Origin: an uncultured Acetatifactor sp.
GTDB taxonomy: Bacteria; Bacillota; Clostridia; Lachnospirales; Lachnospiraceae
DNA length: 64,000 bases
Assembly (NCBI GenBank): GCA_904501885.1
Contig: CAJGCP010000006.1
Coordinates: 1-64,000 of the forward strand
Reading direction: 5' to 3'
In this document: positions 34,190 through 41,504 of the stretch, piece after piece
Layout of the letters: every line of letters starts with the position of its first letter
Numbering within the stretch: the first letter of the stretch is position 1
Notes under the pieces: generated by a model
Told to the model about the DNA's origin: nothing
What the model saw: the letters and a program-made list of their open reading frames with translations, nothing else
Databases searched by the model: none
Translations under genes and position numbers: made by a program

Positions 34190-35389
34190 ATGAAAACAAT
34201 GAAGAAAATTGCAAGTATTGCTCTTGCAACTATCATGGTAATGTCCATGATGACAGGTTGTGGTAACACAGCAGCAGATGCAGACAACAGTGCAGCAGCT
34301 GAGAGCAGCGTAGCAGTTGATGCAGCAGCTACCTTTAAGATTGGTGGTATTGGACCTATCACCGGTGGTGCAGCAGTATATGGCCAGGCAGTTATGAACG
34401 CTGCAGAGTTGGCAATCGCTGAGATCAACGCAGCAGGTGGTGTAAACGGCGTGATGTTCGAAATGAACTTCCAGGACGACGAGCACGATGCAGAGAAGTC
34501 CGTAAACGCTTACAATGTAGTTAAGGACTGGGGTGCACAGATGATTCTTGGTTCTGTAACTTCCGCTCCTTGTATCGCAGTTGGACAGAAGAGCTTTGAG
34601 GACAATATGTTCCAGATCACTCCTTCCGGTACTGCAGTAGACTGTATCCAGTATGACAACGCTTTCCGTCTTTGCTTCTCTGACCCTAACCAGGGTGCAG
34701 CAAGTGCAAAGTACATCGGCGAGAACGCTTTGGCTGAAAAGGTAGCAGTTATCTACGACAGCTCCAATGCTTACTCTTCCGGTATCTATGAGAGCTTTGC
34801 AGCAGAAGCAGTAAACTATGACTTCGAAATCGTAGCAGCAGAAGCTTTCACCGAGGATAACAATACTGACTTCTCCGTACAGTTGCAGAAGGCAAAAGAT
34901 GCAGAAGCAGATTTGGTATTCCTTCCCATCTACTGTAAGGAAGCAGCTCCTTTGCTTACACAGGCTGACGGTATGGGTTATGCGCCTAAGTTCTTCAGCT
35001 GTGATGGTATGGACGGTATCCTTTCTATGGAAGGTTTCGATGCCGCACTTGCAGAGGGCGTTATGTTGTTGACTCCTTTCGCAGCTGATGCAACCGACGA
35101 TATGACCGTTGCATTCGTAGCAGCTTACCAGGAGAAGTACGGCGACATTCCTAACCAGTTCGCAGCAGACTCTTACGATACTGTATATGCATTCAAGGCA
35201 GCAATCGAAAAAGCAGGCGTTACTCCTGATATGAGCGTTTCCGATATCTGCGATGCTTTGAAGGCAGCTATGTTGGAGATCTCTATCGACGGTTTGACAG
35301 GTAACGGAATTACCTGGACTGCAGATGGTGAGCCTAACAAGGAGCCCAAGGCAGTTATCATTGAAAACGGCGCTTACAAGGCAATGTAA
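34190..35389 (+). CDS. livJ: Branched-chain amino-acid ABC transporter, substrate-binding lipoprotein
   Basis: A 399-residue lipoprotein. The signal peptide ends in a lipobox (MMTGCGN, cysteine about residue 24), followed by an alanine- and serine-rich linker. The periplasmic-binding fold then begins with FKIGGIGPITGGAAVYGQAVMNAAELAIAEINAAGGVNG, a standard LivJ/LivK opening. The gene is the first of livJHMGF. Its consistent use of a few preferred codons suggests strong expression, which fits a binding protein needed in excess. A hairpin with a UUCG loop after the stop probably sets this excess. The precise ligand (Leu, Ile, Val or a related compound) is not certain. Confidence 0.92.
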   Translation: MKTMKKIASIALATIMVMSMMTGCGNTAADADNSAAAESSVAVDAAATFKIGGIGPITGGAAVYGQAVMNAAELAIAEINAAGGVNGVMFEMNFQDDEHDAEKSVNAYNVVKDWGAQMILGSVTSAPCIAVGQKSFEDNMFQITPSGTAVDCIQYDNAFRLCFSDPNQGAASAKYIGENALAEKVAVIYDSSNAYSSGIYESFAAEAVNYDFEIVAAEAFTEDNNTDFSVQLQKAKDAEADLVFLPIYCKEAAPLLTQADGMGYAPKFFSCDGMDGILSMEGFDAALAEGVMLLTPFAADATDDMTVAFVAAYQEKYGDIPNQFAADSYDTVYAFKAAIEKAGVTPDMSVSDICDALKAAMLEISIDGLTGNGITWTADGEPNKEPKAVIIENGAYKAM

Positions 35390-35409
35390 TCAATATAGTA
35401 AACAATACT

Positions 35410-35435
35410 GTAGGGATTGCTTCGGCAGTCCCTAC
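35410..35435 (+). terminator. Intercistronic hairpin with UUCG loop after livJ
   Basis: An 11-bp stem (35410-35420 with 35425-35435; one G-U pair) is closed by a TTCG tetraloop and followed by a short T run. It may end part of the transcripts or protect the livJ message, giving more binding protein than permease. Confidence 0.75.
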
Positions 35436-35475
35436 TTTGTGTTATATACGATAGAAATGAATCTTGGAGGTTCAC

Positions 35476-36360
35476 ATGGAGTTTATTGAATTCTTAATTA
35501 ACGGAATCCGTTTGGGTAGTGTGTATGCCCTGATTGCACTGGGATATACCATGGTGTACGGTATCGCTAAGATGCTGAATTTTGCACATGGTGATGTTAT
35601 CATGGTCGGCGCATTTATTGTCTATACCACATGTAATACATTGGGATTGTCTCCCGTGGTTGGAATTATAGCGGCTGTGGTACTGTGTACGTCACTGGGC
35701 ATTCTCATCGAGAAAATTGCATACAAGCCCCTGCGTGGCGCCACATCGAATCTGGCTGTATTGATTACGGCAATCGGTGTCAGCTATTTCCTACAAAATG
35801 CAGCGCTATTGATTTTCGGCGCAGCTCCTAAAAACTTTACGTCCATTGTACCCTATGAGGGCGTAAAACTTGCAGGTGGAGAAATCACCATTGACGGTGA
35901 GACCATTGTGATTATTGCTGTTAGTATCGTAATTATGATTGTACTCTCCCTGTTTATCAAGAAAACAAAAGCCGGACAGGCGATGCTGGCAGTGTCTGAA
36001 GATAAGGGCGCCGCACAGTTGATGGGTATCAATGTAAACGGTACCATCTCTCTTACTTTCGCTATCGGTTCCGCTTTGGCAGCAGTGGCAGGTATGTTAT
36101 TCTGTTCCGTATATCCCGGATTGTCTTCCACCACAGGATCCATGCCGGGTATCAAGGCATTTACCGCAGCGGTATTTGGTGGAATTGGTTCCATCCCCGG
36201 CGCATTCATCGGTGGTATCCTTTTGGGTGTCATTGAAAACCTTAGTAAAGCTTATATTTCCACTCAGTTATCCGATGCAATCGTATTCTCGATTTTGATC
36301 ATCGTGTTGCTGGTGAAACCTACCGGTTTGTTAGGAAAGAATATTCAGGAAAAAGTATAG
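35476..36360 (+). CDS. livH: Branched-chain amino-acid ABC permease
   Basis: A 294-residue inner-membrane permease. The opening FLINGIRLGSVYALIALGYTMVYGIAKMLNFAHGDVIMVGAF is characteristic of LivH. The cytoplasmic loop TKAGQAMLAVSEDKGAAQLMGINV is the usual contact with the ATPases. The ATG at 35476 follows GGAGG at the right distance; a TTG at 35464 is in frame but overlaps that site. The partner permease LivM follows 24 nt later. Confidence 0.94.
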   Translation: MEFIEFLINGIRLGSVYALIALGYTMVYGIAKMLNFAHGDVIMVGAFIVYTTCNTLGLSPVVGIIAAVVLCTSLGILIEKIAYKPLRGATSNLAVLITAIGVSYFLQNAALLIFGAAPKNFTSIVPYEGVKLAGGEITIDGETIVIIAVSIVIMIVLSLFIKKTKAGQAMLAVSEDKGAAQLMGINVNGTISLTFAIGSALAAVAGMLFCSVYPGLSSTTGSMPGIKAFTAAVFGGIGSIPGAFIGGILLGVIENLSKAYISTQLSDAIVFSILIIVLLVKPTGLLGKNIQEKV

Positions 36361-36384
36361 TGGAAAATAAGTGGAGATAAATCA

Positions 36385-37506
36385 ATGAAAGTGAATTGTT
36401 TGAAGCAAAAATTTATAAATTTGAAAGCAAATAAGCCGCTGAGAAATGATCTTACCACATACGGCATTGTTATTTTGGCGTATGTTATCATTCAAATTCT
36501 GGGTATGGCCGGAATGATTAATTCTCAGTTGAAGGGCTTGTTAGTACCTATATGTGTGTACGCTATTTTGGCGGTATCCTTAAACCTGACGGTTGGTATC
36601 TTAGGTGAGCTTAGTTTGGGCCATGCAGGCTTTATGTGTGTGGGTGCATTTACTTCAGCATTTTTTTCTAAATGTATGGTTGAGGTAATTCCCCAGGCAT
36701 TTATCCGTTTCCCCTTGGCACTTTTGATTGGCGCAGCCAGTGCCGGCTTGTTTGGTGTGCTGATTGGTATTCCGGTACTTCGTTTAAAAGGCGACTACCT
36801 GGCGATCGTGACATTGGCATTTGGTGAGATCATTAAGAACATTATCAACACCATTAATATCGGCCGTGATTCCAATGGACTTCATTTTTCTATGAAGAGT
36901 GCCATGGATTTGGGCATGGAGAAGGATGGTGTGTTCCTGATCAAGGGCGCGATGGGTATCACAGGTACTCCCGGAGATTCTAATTTTACCGTGGGTGCAG
37001 TGTTGCTGTTGATCACCCTGTTTGTGGTGCTTAATATTGTTCGTTCCAGAGACGGACGCGCGATTATGGCGATTCGTGACAATGTGATTGCAGCGGAGTC
37101 TGTGGGTATCAACATCACCAAATATAAATTGTTGACATTTGCGATTTCCGCAGCCCTGGCAGGTGTGGCCGGCGTGTTATATGCGCATAACCTGGGTTCC
37201 CTGACTGCAACCCCTAAAACCTTTGGATACAATATGTCCATCATGATTTTGGTGTATGTGGTACTGGGTGGTATCGGTAACATCCGCGGTTCTATGATTG
37301 CAGCGATTATTCTTTATGTATTGCCTGAGATGCTGCGTGGTCTGCAGACCTATCGTATGCTGATTTATGCGGTTGTTTTGATTGTGATGATGATTTACAA
37401 CTGGGCGCCCAAGAGCATTGCATGGAGAGAGACCCATTCCATAAAGGATCTTTTGGCAAAGGCAAAGGGAGCAATTGCAAGCAAATCCAAGAAGGGAGGA
37501 AACTAA
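36385..37506 (+). CDS. livM: Branched-chain amino-acid ABC permease
   Basis: A 373-residue permease of the LivM type. Motifs include LNLTVGILGELSLGHAGFMCVGAF, RLKGDYLAIVTLAFGEIIKNII and the coupling loop RDGRAIMAIRDNVIAAESVGINITKYK. A cytoplasmic, lysine-rich N-terminal tail of about 25 residues precedes the first helix. The C-terminus is also lysine-rich. It forms the transport channel with LivH. The next gene begins immediately after its stop. Confidence 0.94.
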   Translation: MKVNCLKQKFINLKANKPLRNDLTTYGIVILAYVIIQILGMAGMINSQLKGLLVPICVYAILAVSLNLTVGILGELSLGHAGFMCVGAFTSAFFSKCMVEVIPQAFIRFPLALLIGAASAGLFGVLIGIPVLRLKGDYLAIVTLAFGEIIKNIINTINIGRDSNGLHFSMKSAMDLGMEKDGVFLIKGAMGITGTPGDSNFTVGAVLLLITLFVVLNIVRSRDGRAIMAIRDNVIAAESVGINITKYKLLTFAISAALAGVAGVLYAHNLGSLTATPKTFGYNMSIMILVYVVLGGIGNIRGSMIAAIILYVLPEMLRGLQTYRMLIYAVVLIVMMIYNWAPKSIAWRETHSIKDLLAKAKGAIASKSKKGGN

Positions 37507-37507
37507 A

Positions 37508-38266
37508 ATGGCTTTATTAGAGGTAAACAATTTAGGTATTTCCTTCGGCGGTTTGCGTGCCGTAGATGATTTCAGCATTTCTATTGAAAAAGGACAGTTA
37601 TACGGTTTGATCGGCCCCAACGGTGCCGGTAAAACAACTGTATTTAACTTGCTTACAGGAGTGTACAAGCCCAATCTGGGTATCATCAAATTGGATGGTG
37701 CGGACATCACAGGTAAAAAGACCATTGATGTGAACAGAGCCGGCATTGCCCGTACATTCCAGAATATCCGTCTTTTTGGCAAGTTGAGCGTTGTCGACAA
37801 TGTGAAAGTGGGATTGCATAACCAGATGGGTTATAGTGTACTTGCCAGCATTCTTCGTCTTCCTTCCTTCAAAAAGGTAGAGGCGCAGTTGCAGGAGAAG
37901 GCATTGGAAATTCTGAAGGTATTCGATTTGGATAAAGAAGCTGATGTGTTGGCATCCAACCTTCCCTATGGTAAGCAGAGAAAATTGGAGATTTGCCGTG
38001 CGCTGGCAACCAACCCCAAGCTTCTTTTGCTGGATGAGCCTGCGGCAGGTATGAACCCTATGGAAACATTGGAACTGATGGAGACCATCCGTTTCGTCAG
38101 AGACCATTTCGATATGACCATTCTTTTGATTGAACATGATATGAAATTGGTTAGCGGTATCTGTGAGGAACTGACAGTGCTTAACTTTGGCCGTATTCTT
38201 TGCCAGGGCAAGACCAGCGATGTTTTAAATAATCCTGAAGTAATCAAGGCATATCTTGGAGAATAG
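37508..38266 (+). CDS. livG: Branched-chain amino-acid ABC transporter, ATPase LivG
   Basis: A 252-residue ATPase. It has Walker A (GPNGAGKTT), GIARTFQNIRLFGKLSVVDNV with the Q-loop, a signature region in LPYGKQRKLEICRAL (LPYGKQ in place of LSGGQ, usual in LivG), Walker B (LLLLDEPAAGMN) and the switch histidine (LLIEHDM). The ATG at 37508 is preceded by GGGAGG located at the end of livM. It pairs with LivF. Confidence 0.94.
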   Translation: MALLEVNNLGISFGGLRAVDDFSISIEKGQLYGLIGPNGAGKTTVFNLLTGVYKPNLGIIKLDGADITGKKTIDVNRAGIARTFQNIRLFGKLSVVDNVKVGLHNQMGYSVLASILRLPSFKKVEAQLQEKALEILKVFDLDKEADVLASNLPYGKQRKLEICRALATNPKLLLLDEPAAGMNPMETLELMETIRFVRDHFDMTILLIEHDMKLVSGICEELTVLNFGRILCQGKTSDVLNNPEVIKAYLGE

Positions 38267-38279
38267 GAGGGGACGAAGT

Positions 38280-38990
38280 ATGGCAATGTTAGAGATTCAA
38301 GATATTGAAGTATATTATGGTATGATTCAGGCCATCAAGGGTGTCTCCTTCAGCGTGGAACAGGGAGAGGTTATCGCTCTGATTGGTGCCAATGGTGCAG
38401 GTAAGACCACCATTTTGCATACCGTTTCCGGGTTGTTAGCACCGAAAAAAGGTAAGGTAATCTTCGAAGGCAAGGATATTTCCAAAGTGCCCGGCCACAA
38501 GATTGTGTCCATGGGAATGGCACATGTGCCCGAGGGACGTAGAGTCTTCGCGCAGTTGACTGTATTGGAAAATCTGAAAATGGGTGCCTATACCAGAAAA
38601 GATAAAAAGGAAATCGATGAAACTTTGCAGAAGGTATTCAAACATTTCCCCAGACTGCAGGAACGCCAGAATCAGCTGGCAGGTACCTTAAGCGGTGGCG
38701 AACAGCAGATGCTTGCAATGGGTAGAGCGTTAATGTCTCATCCCAAGATTATTTTGATGGACGAGCCCTCCATGGGTCTGTCCCCCATTTTTGTAAGCGA
38801 GATTTTTGACATTATCAAGGAAGTCAGCAAGTCCGGAACTACTGTACTTTTGGTAGAGCAGAATGCGAAAAAGGCATTGAGCATTGCTGACAGAGCATAT
38901 GTATTGGAGACAGGAAAAATTGTTCTGTCCGGTGACGCTAAGGAACTGATGAACGATGATTCCATTAAGAAAGCATATTTGGGAGAATAA
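38280..38990 (+). CDS. livF: Branched-chain amino-acid ABC transporter, ATPase LivF
   Basis: A 236-residue ATPase with MLEIQDIEVYYGMIQAIKGV, Walker A (GANGAGKTT), HVPEGRRVFAQLTVLENL, signature LSGGEQQMLAMGRAL and Walker B (IILMDEPSMGLS). The start at 38280 follows AGGAGGGG at the end of livG. LivF completes the five-gene transporter. The following cytidylate-kinase-like gene begins 4 nt after its stop. Confidence 0.94.
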   Translation: MAMLEIQDIEVYYGMIQAIKGVSFSVEQGEVIALIGANGAGKTTILHTVSGLLAPKKGKVIFEGKDISKVPGHKIVSMGMAHVPEGRRVFAQLTVLENLKMGAYTRKDKKEIDETLQKVFKHFPRLQERQNQLAGTLSGGEQQMLAMGRALMSHPKIILMDEPSMGLSPIFVSEIFDIIKEVSKSGTTVLLVEQNAKKALSIADRAYVLETGKIVLSGDAKELMNDDSIKKAYLGE

Positions 38991-38994
38991 AAAG

Positions 38995-39618
38995 ATGAAT
39001 AAGCCTGTTATTACAATTGCCCGTCAATACGGAAGCGGTGGAAGAACCATCGGTGAAATGCTTGCAAACCGCTTGAATATCCATTTTTATGACAAGGAGC
39101 TTTCAAAGGTTGCCAGCGACGAAAGTGGTGTCAATGAGGCGATGTTTGTGAATATGGATGAGCGCATCACTGCGGGACAGTTCTTCAATTTCAACAAGAA
39201 GGCATACAGTGGTCAGGTGGCAAATCCCGGAAGTGAAGATTTTATTTCCGACGATAACCTGTTTAATTTACAGGCCAAGGCCATCCGAACCATCGCAGAC
39301 AGAGAATCCTGCGTCATCATGGGTAGATGTGCAGACTACGTCTTGGCAGATTACCCCAATGTGCTTAGTGTCTTTGTTCATGCGCCCCATGATTTCTGCA
39401 TGGAGCAGGCGGCTAAGAAGCACAGTATGTCTCCCAAGGAGTTGGAGAAGTACATTGCGAAGATCGACCGTCAGCGTTCCGGATATTACAAATACCACAC
39501 CGGCAACGAATGGACCGATGCCAGAAACTATGACTTGTGCCTGGATAGTTCCAAGCTTGGTTTTGAGCGCTGCGTGGAAGAAATCATCGCATACATGAAT
39601 GTGAGATTTGCGGAGTAA
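38995..39618 (+). CDS. Cytidylate-kinase-like protein
   Basis: A 207-residue P-loop kinase-like protein. The N-terminus VITIARQYGSGGRTIGEMLANRLNIHFYDKELS matches the cytidylate kinase-like family common in Firmicutes, where the Walker A is replaced by GSGGRTIG. CVIMGRCADYVL and the VHAPHDFC segment also fit. It is shorter and more divergent than housekeeping Cmk, and its substrate is unknown. It is cotranscribed with livF and followed by a strong terminator, so it is the last gene of the liv operon. The functional link to amino-acid uptake is unclear. Confidence 0.85.
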   Translation: MNKPVITIARQYGSGGRTIGEMLANRLNIHFYDKELSKVASDESGVNEAMFVNMDERITAGQFFNFNKKAYSGQVANPGSEDFISDDNLFNLQAKAIRTIADRESCVIMGRCADYVLADYPNVLSVFVHAPHDFCMEQAAKKHSMSPKELEKYIAKIDRQRSGYYKYHTGNEWTDARNYDLCLDSSKLGFERCVEEIIAYMNVRFAE

Positions 39619-39662
39619 GTTATATATCAAAATAAGAATAGTTGTAATTCAATTATGCAAGA

Positions 39663-39693
39663 AAAGTCTTTCCTGAAAAGGAGAGACTTTTTT
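39663..39693 (+). terminator. Terminator of the liv operon
   Basis: A 12-bp stem (39663-39674 with 39679-39690, one G-U pair) closed by a GAAA tetraloop, whose right arm runs into six T residues. It is a strong intrinsic terminator 44 nt after the last gene. Confidence 0.88.
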
Positions 39694-39719
39694 CGTATTT
39701 TGAATCTTTTTTACTATAG

Positions 39720-39842
39720 GAATCGTTATATAAGTTATACAAGATGGCCTTTTCCGGCTGTCTGAAGATGACAGGAGATTACTTTGCGTCGGAAGATTTG
39801 ATGCGGGATTCGTTTCTGGCGGTTTTGAAATATACCATCTGA
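39720..39842 (+). pseudogene. Fragment of an ECF sigma factor (region 2)
   Basis: A 40-codon open stretch encodes a peptide with LYKLYKMAFSGCLKMTGDY followed by FASEDLMRDSFLAVLKYT. The pattern LYxxYxxxxFxxCLxxTGDxxxAEDLxQxxFLxxL is the signature of sigma region 2 in ECF sigma factors. The frame stops at once after this. A shift of frame gives LRGKKC, like the RG-x-C segment that often follows in intact genes. Regions 3 and 4 are not found. No ribosome site or promoter serves it, so it looks like a decayed remnant. The call rests on pattern recognition only. Confidence 0.6.
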
Positions 39843-39997
39843 GGGGCAAGAAATGCCGCCTAGTAGGTAAAAAATCGTTGCGGCCACGGAAATTTACATA
39901 CTACCAAATAAAAAAGAAAGATTAGTATGTAAATATGTATTAGGACTATGTAAGCGTAATTGTGCGTGGTTAGAAAAATCCAAATTGTAATTACCTA
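39843..39997. other. Gene-poor stretch downstream of the sigma remnant
   Basis: The interval between the liv terminator and the ytrA-like gene exceeds 400 bp. Apart from the sigma remnant, an inverted repeat at 39892-39934 and the regulatory sites at 39998-40052, I see no gene here. The DNA is AT-rich and stop-dense in all frames I read. Confidence 0.5.
39892..39934. repeat. Perfect 12-bp inverted repeat
   Basis: ATTTACATACTA (39892-39903) and TAGTATGTAAAT (39923-39934) are exact reverse complements separated by 19 A-rich bases. No T run follows, so it is not a standard terminator. It may be a regulator site or the footprint of a lost element. Confidence 0.55.
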
Positions 39998-40026
39998 TTG
40001 CAATTCAGATTATAGTATGATATATT
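39998..40026 (+). promoter_or_regulatory. Promoter of the ytrA-like operon
   Basis: TTGCAA (39998-40003) and TATATT (40021-40026) with 17-bp spacing. The palindromic operator starts 2 bp after the -10 box, so repressor binding would block transcription. Confidence 0.68.
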
Positions 40027-40027
40027 T

Positions 40028-40052
40028 AGTGTATTAAGAGGGTTAATACACT
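40028..40052. promoter_or_regulatory. YtrA-type operator
   Basis: A perfect 10-bp palindrome with a 5-bp centre. Its outer hexamers read AGTGTA and TACACT separated by exactly 13 bp. This equals the arrangement I recall as the site of Bacillus subtilis YtrA. It lies over the probable transcription start of a gene encoding a YtrA-type regulator, so autoregulation is strongly suggested. Confidence 0.78.
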
Positions 40053-40132
40053 ACAAACGATGAGGATCTTTATGTGTATAAGTGAAACTGGAAATCGCAT
40101 ATTCTAGGTGGCGCATTCGGAAAGGAGGCAGC

Positions 40133-40609
40133 GTGATTTTATTAGACTATAGGGACAGGCGACCGATTTATGAGCAGGTCGTAGAGAAGATAGAGAGGTT
40201 GATTGTCAGCGGGGCGATGGAGCCGGAGGAAAAGATGCCCAGTGTACGCAGTCTGGCCATGGATCTTTCTGTGAATCCTAACACCATTCAGCGTGCCTAT
40301 GCACAACTGGAGCAGGAAGGATACATATACACTGTGACCGGGCGAGGCAGTTTCGTGGCACCTGCCGGGGAATGGCGAGAAAGCAAGCATAAGCAATTGC
40401 TGGAGGAATGGACTAGGTTGACCGCCAACGCCAGAGAGGCGGGGCTTCAGAAAGAGTGTTTATTGGAAGCACTTGAACATGTTTATGGAGCAAGAGCTGA
40501 CGAATTGTCGGGCAGTGGGAGCCCAGAGCCGGCCAGCCAGTCATCGGTAAGTGAAAGCATAGAGAGGCCAGATGAAAATGGAGTAGAAAAGGAGGCAGAC
40601 AATGATTGA
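40133..40609 (+). CDS. GntR-family (YtrA subfamily) transcriptional repressor
   Basis: A 158-residue regulator. The winged-helix domain (about residues 1-75) has PIYEQVVEKIERLIVSGAMEPEEKMPSVRSLAMDLSVNPNTIQRAYAQLEQEGYIYTVTGRGSFVA, a typical GntR reading head. The effector part is a short helical segment, as in YtrA, followed by an unusual Ser/Glu-rich tail of about 40 residues. The GTG at 40133 follows a strong AAAGGAGG site; an upstream in-frame GTG at 40082 has none. The 3' end overlaps the ABC ATPase gene. YtrA-type repressors often respond to cell-wall-active antibiotics; that this one does is inference. Confidence 0.9.
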   Translation: MILLDYRDRRPIYEQVVEKIERLIVSGAMEPEEKMPSVRSLAMDLSVNPNTIQRAYAQLEQEGYIYTVTGRGSFVAPAGEWRESKHKQLLEEWTRLTANAREAGLQKECLLEALEHVYGARADELSGSGSPEPASQSSVSESIERPDENGVEKEADND

Positions 40610-41504
40610 GGTAAAAAACTTGAATAAATGCTTTGACACAGTCAAGGCCATTGATGATATTTCTGCCCGTATTGAGGAAGGGCATGTATTTGGATTAATC
40701 GGGACCAATGGTGCCGGCAAATCCACCTTTATGAGAATGCTGAGTGGTGTCTTAAAACCGGATAGCGGAAGCATCTTGGTAGATGGCAGGGAGGTGTACG
40801 ATACCCCTGAGACCAAAGCAGACATTCTCTACATATCTGATGACCAGTATTATTTTGCCAATGGCACACCCATGGATGTGGTGCGCCTGTACCAGACCTA
40901 TTACCCGAATTTTGACACAGAGAAATTTTTGGACTTAATGGGCAAGTTTGGTTTGGATGTAAAGAGAAAAATCAATACTTTTTCTAAGGGTATGAAAAAG
41001 CAATTGTCGGTCATTTGCGGTATCTGTGCCAACACCAAATATTTACTATGCGATGAAACTTTTGATGGCTTGGATCCTGTGATGCGTCAGGCAGTGAAGT
41101 CCTTGTTTGTGAAAGAGATTGAGGAGAGAGGATTAACCCCCATCATTGCCTCCCACAATCTGAGAGAGTTGGAAGACATCTGTGAGTATGTGGGCCTTTT
41201 GCACAGGGGCGGTATCTTGTTGGCCAAGGATTTGGATGACATGAAACTGAATATTCATAAGGTGCAGTGTGTCATCAAAGAGGAAAAGATGCTTCAGGAA
41301 ATCAAAGACAAATTAGATGTGGTGACGATGGACAATCGCGGTGCCCTGTACACCTTTACGGTGCGGGGGAAGAGAGAACAATTGGAGATTTGTATGGAGG
41401 AATTAAGTCCGGTGTTCTATGAACTGTTGCCCTTGTCCTTAGAGGAAATATTTATCAGTGAAACGGAGGTGAAGGGATATGATGTCAAAGCGCTTCTTTT
41501 TTAA
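40602..41504 (+). CDS. ABC transporter ATPase (YtrB-like)
   Basis: A 300-residue ATPase with MIEVKNLNKCFDTVKAIDDIS, Walker A (GTNGAGKST), a degenerate signature (FSKGMKKQLSVICGI), Walker B (YLLCDETFDGLD) and the switch histidine in IIASHNLREL. The TFDGLD variant of the D-loop is common in YtrB-like subunits. The start overlaps the regulator gene by 8 nt and its end overlaps the permease by 26 nt, so the three genes are translationally coupled. Confidence 0.9.
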   Translation: MIEVKNLNKCFDTVKAIDDISARIEEGHVFGLIGTNGAGKSTFMRMLSGVLKPDSGSILVDGREVYDTPETKADILYISDDQYYFANGTPMDVVRLYQTYYPNFDTEKFLDLMGKFGLDVKRKINTFSKGMKKQLSVICGICANTKYLLCDETFDGLDPVMRQAVKSLFVKEIEERGLTPIIASHNLRELEDICEYVGLLHRGGILLAKDLDDMKLNIHKVQCVIKEEKMLQEIKDKLDVVTMDNRGALYTFTVRGKREQLEICMEELSPVFYELLPLSLEEIFISETEVKGYDVKALLF

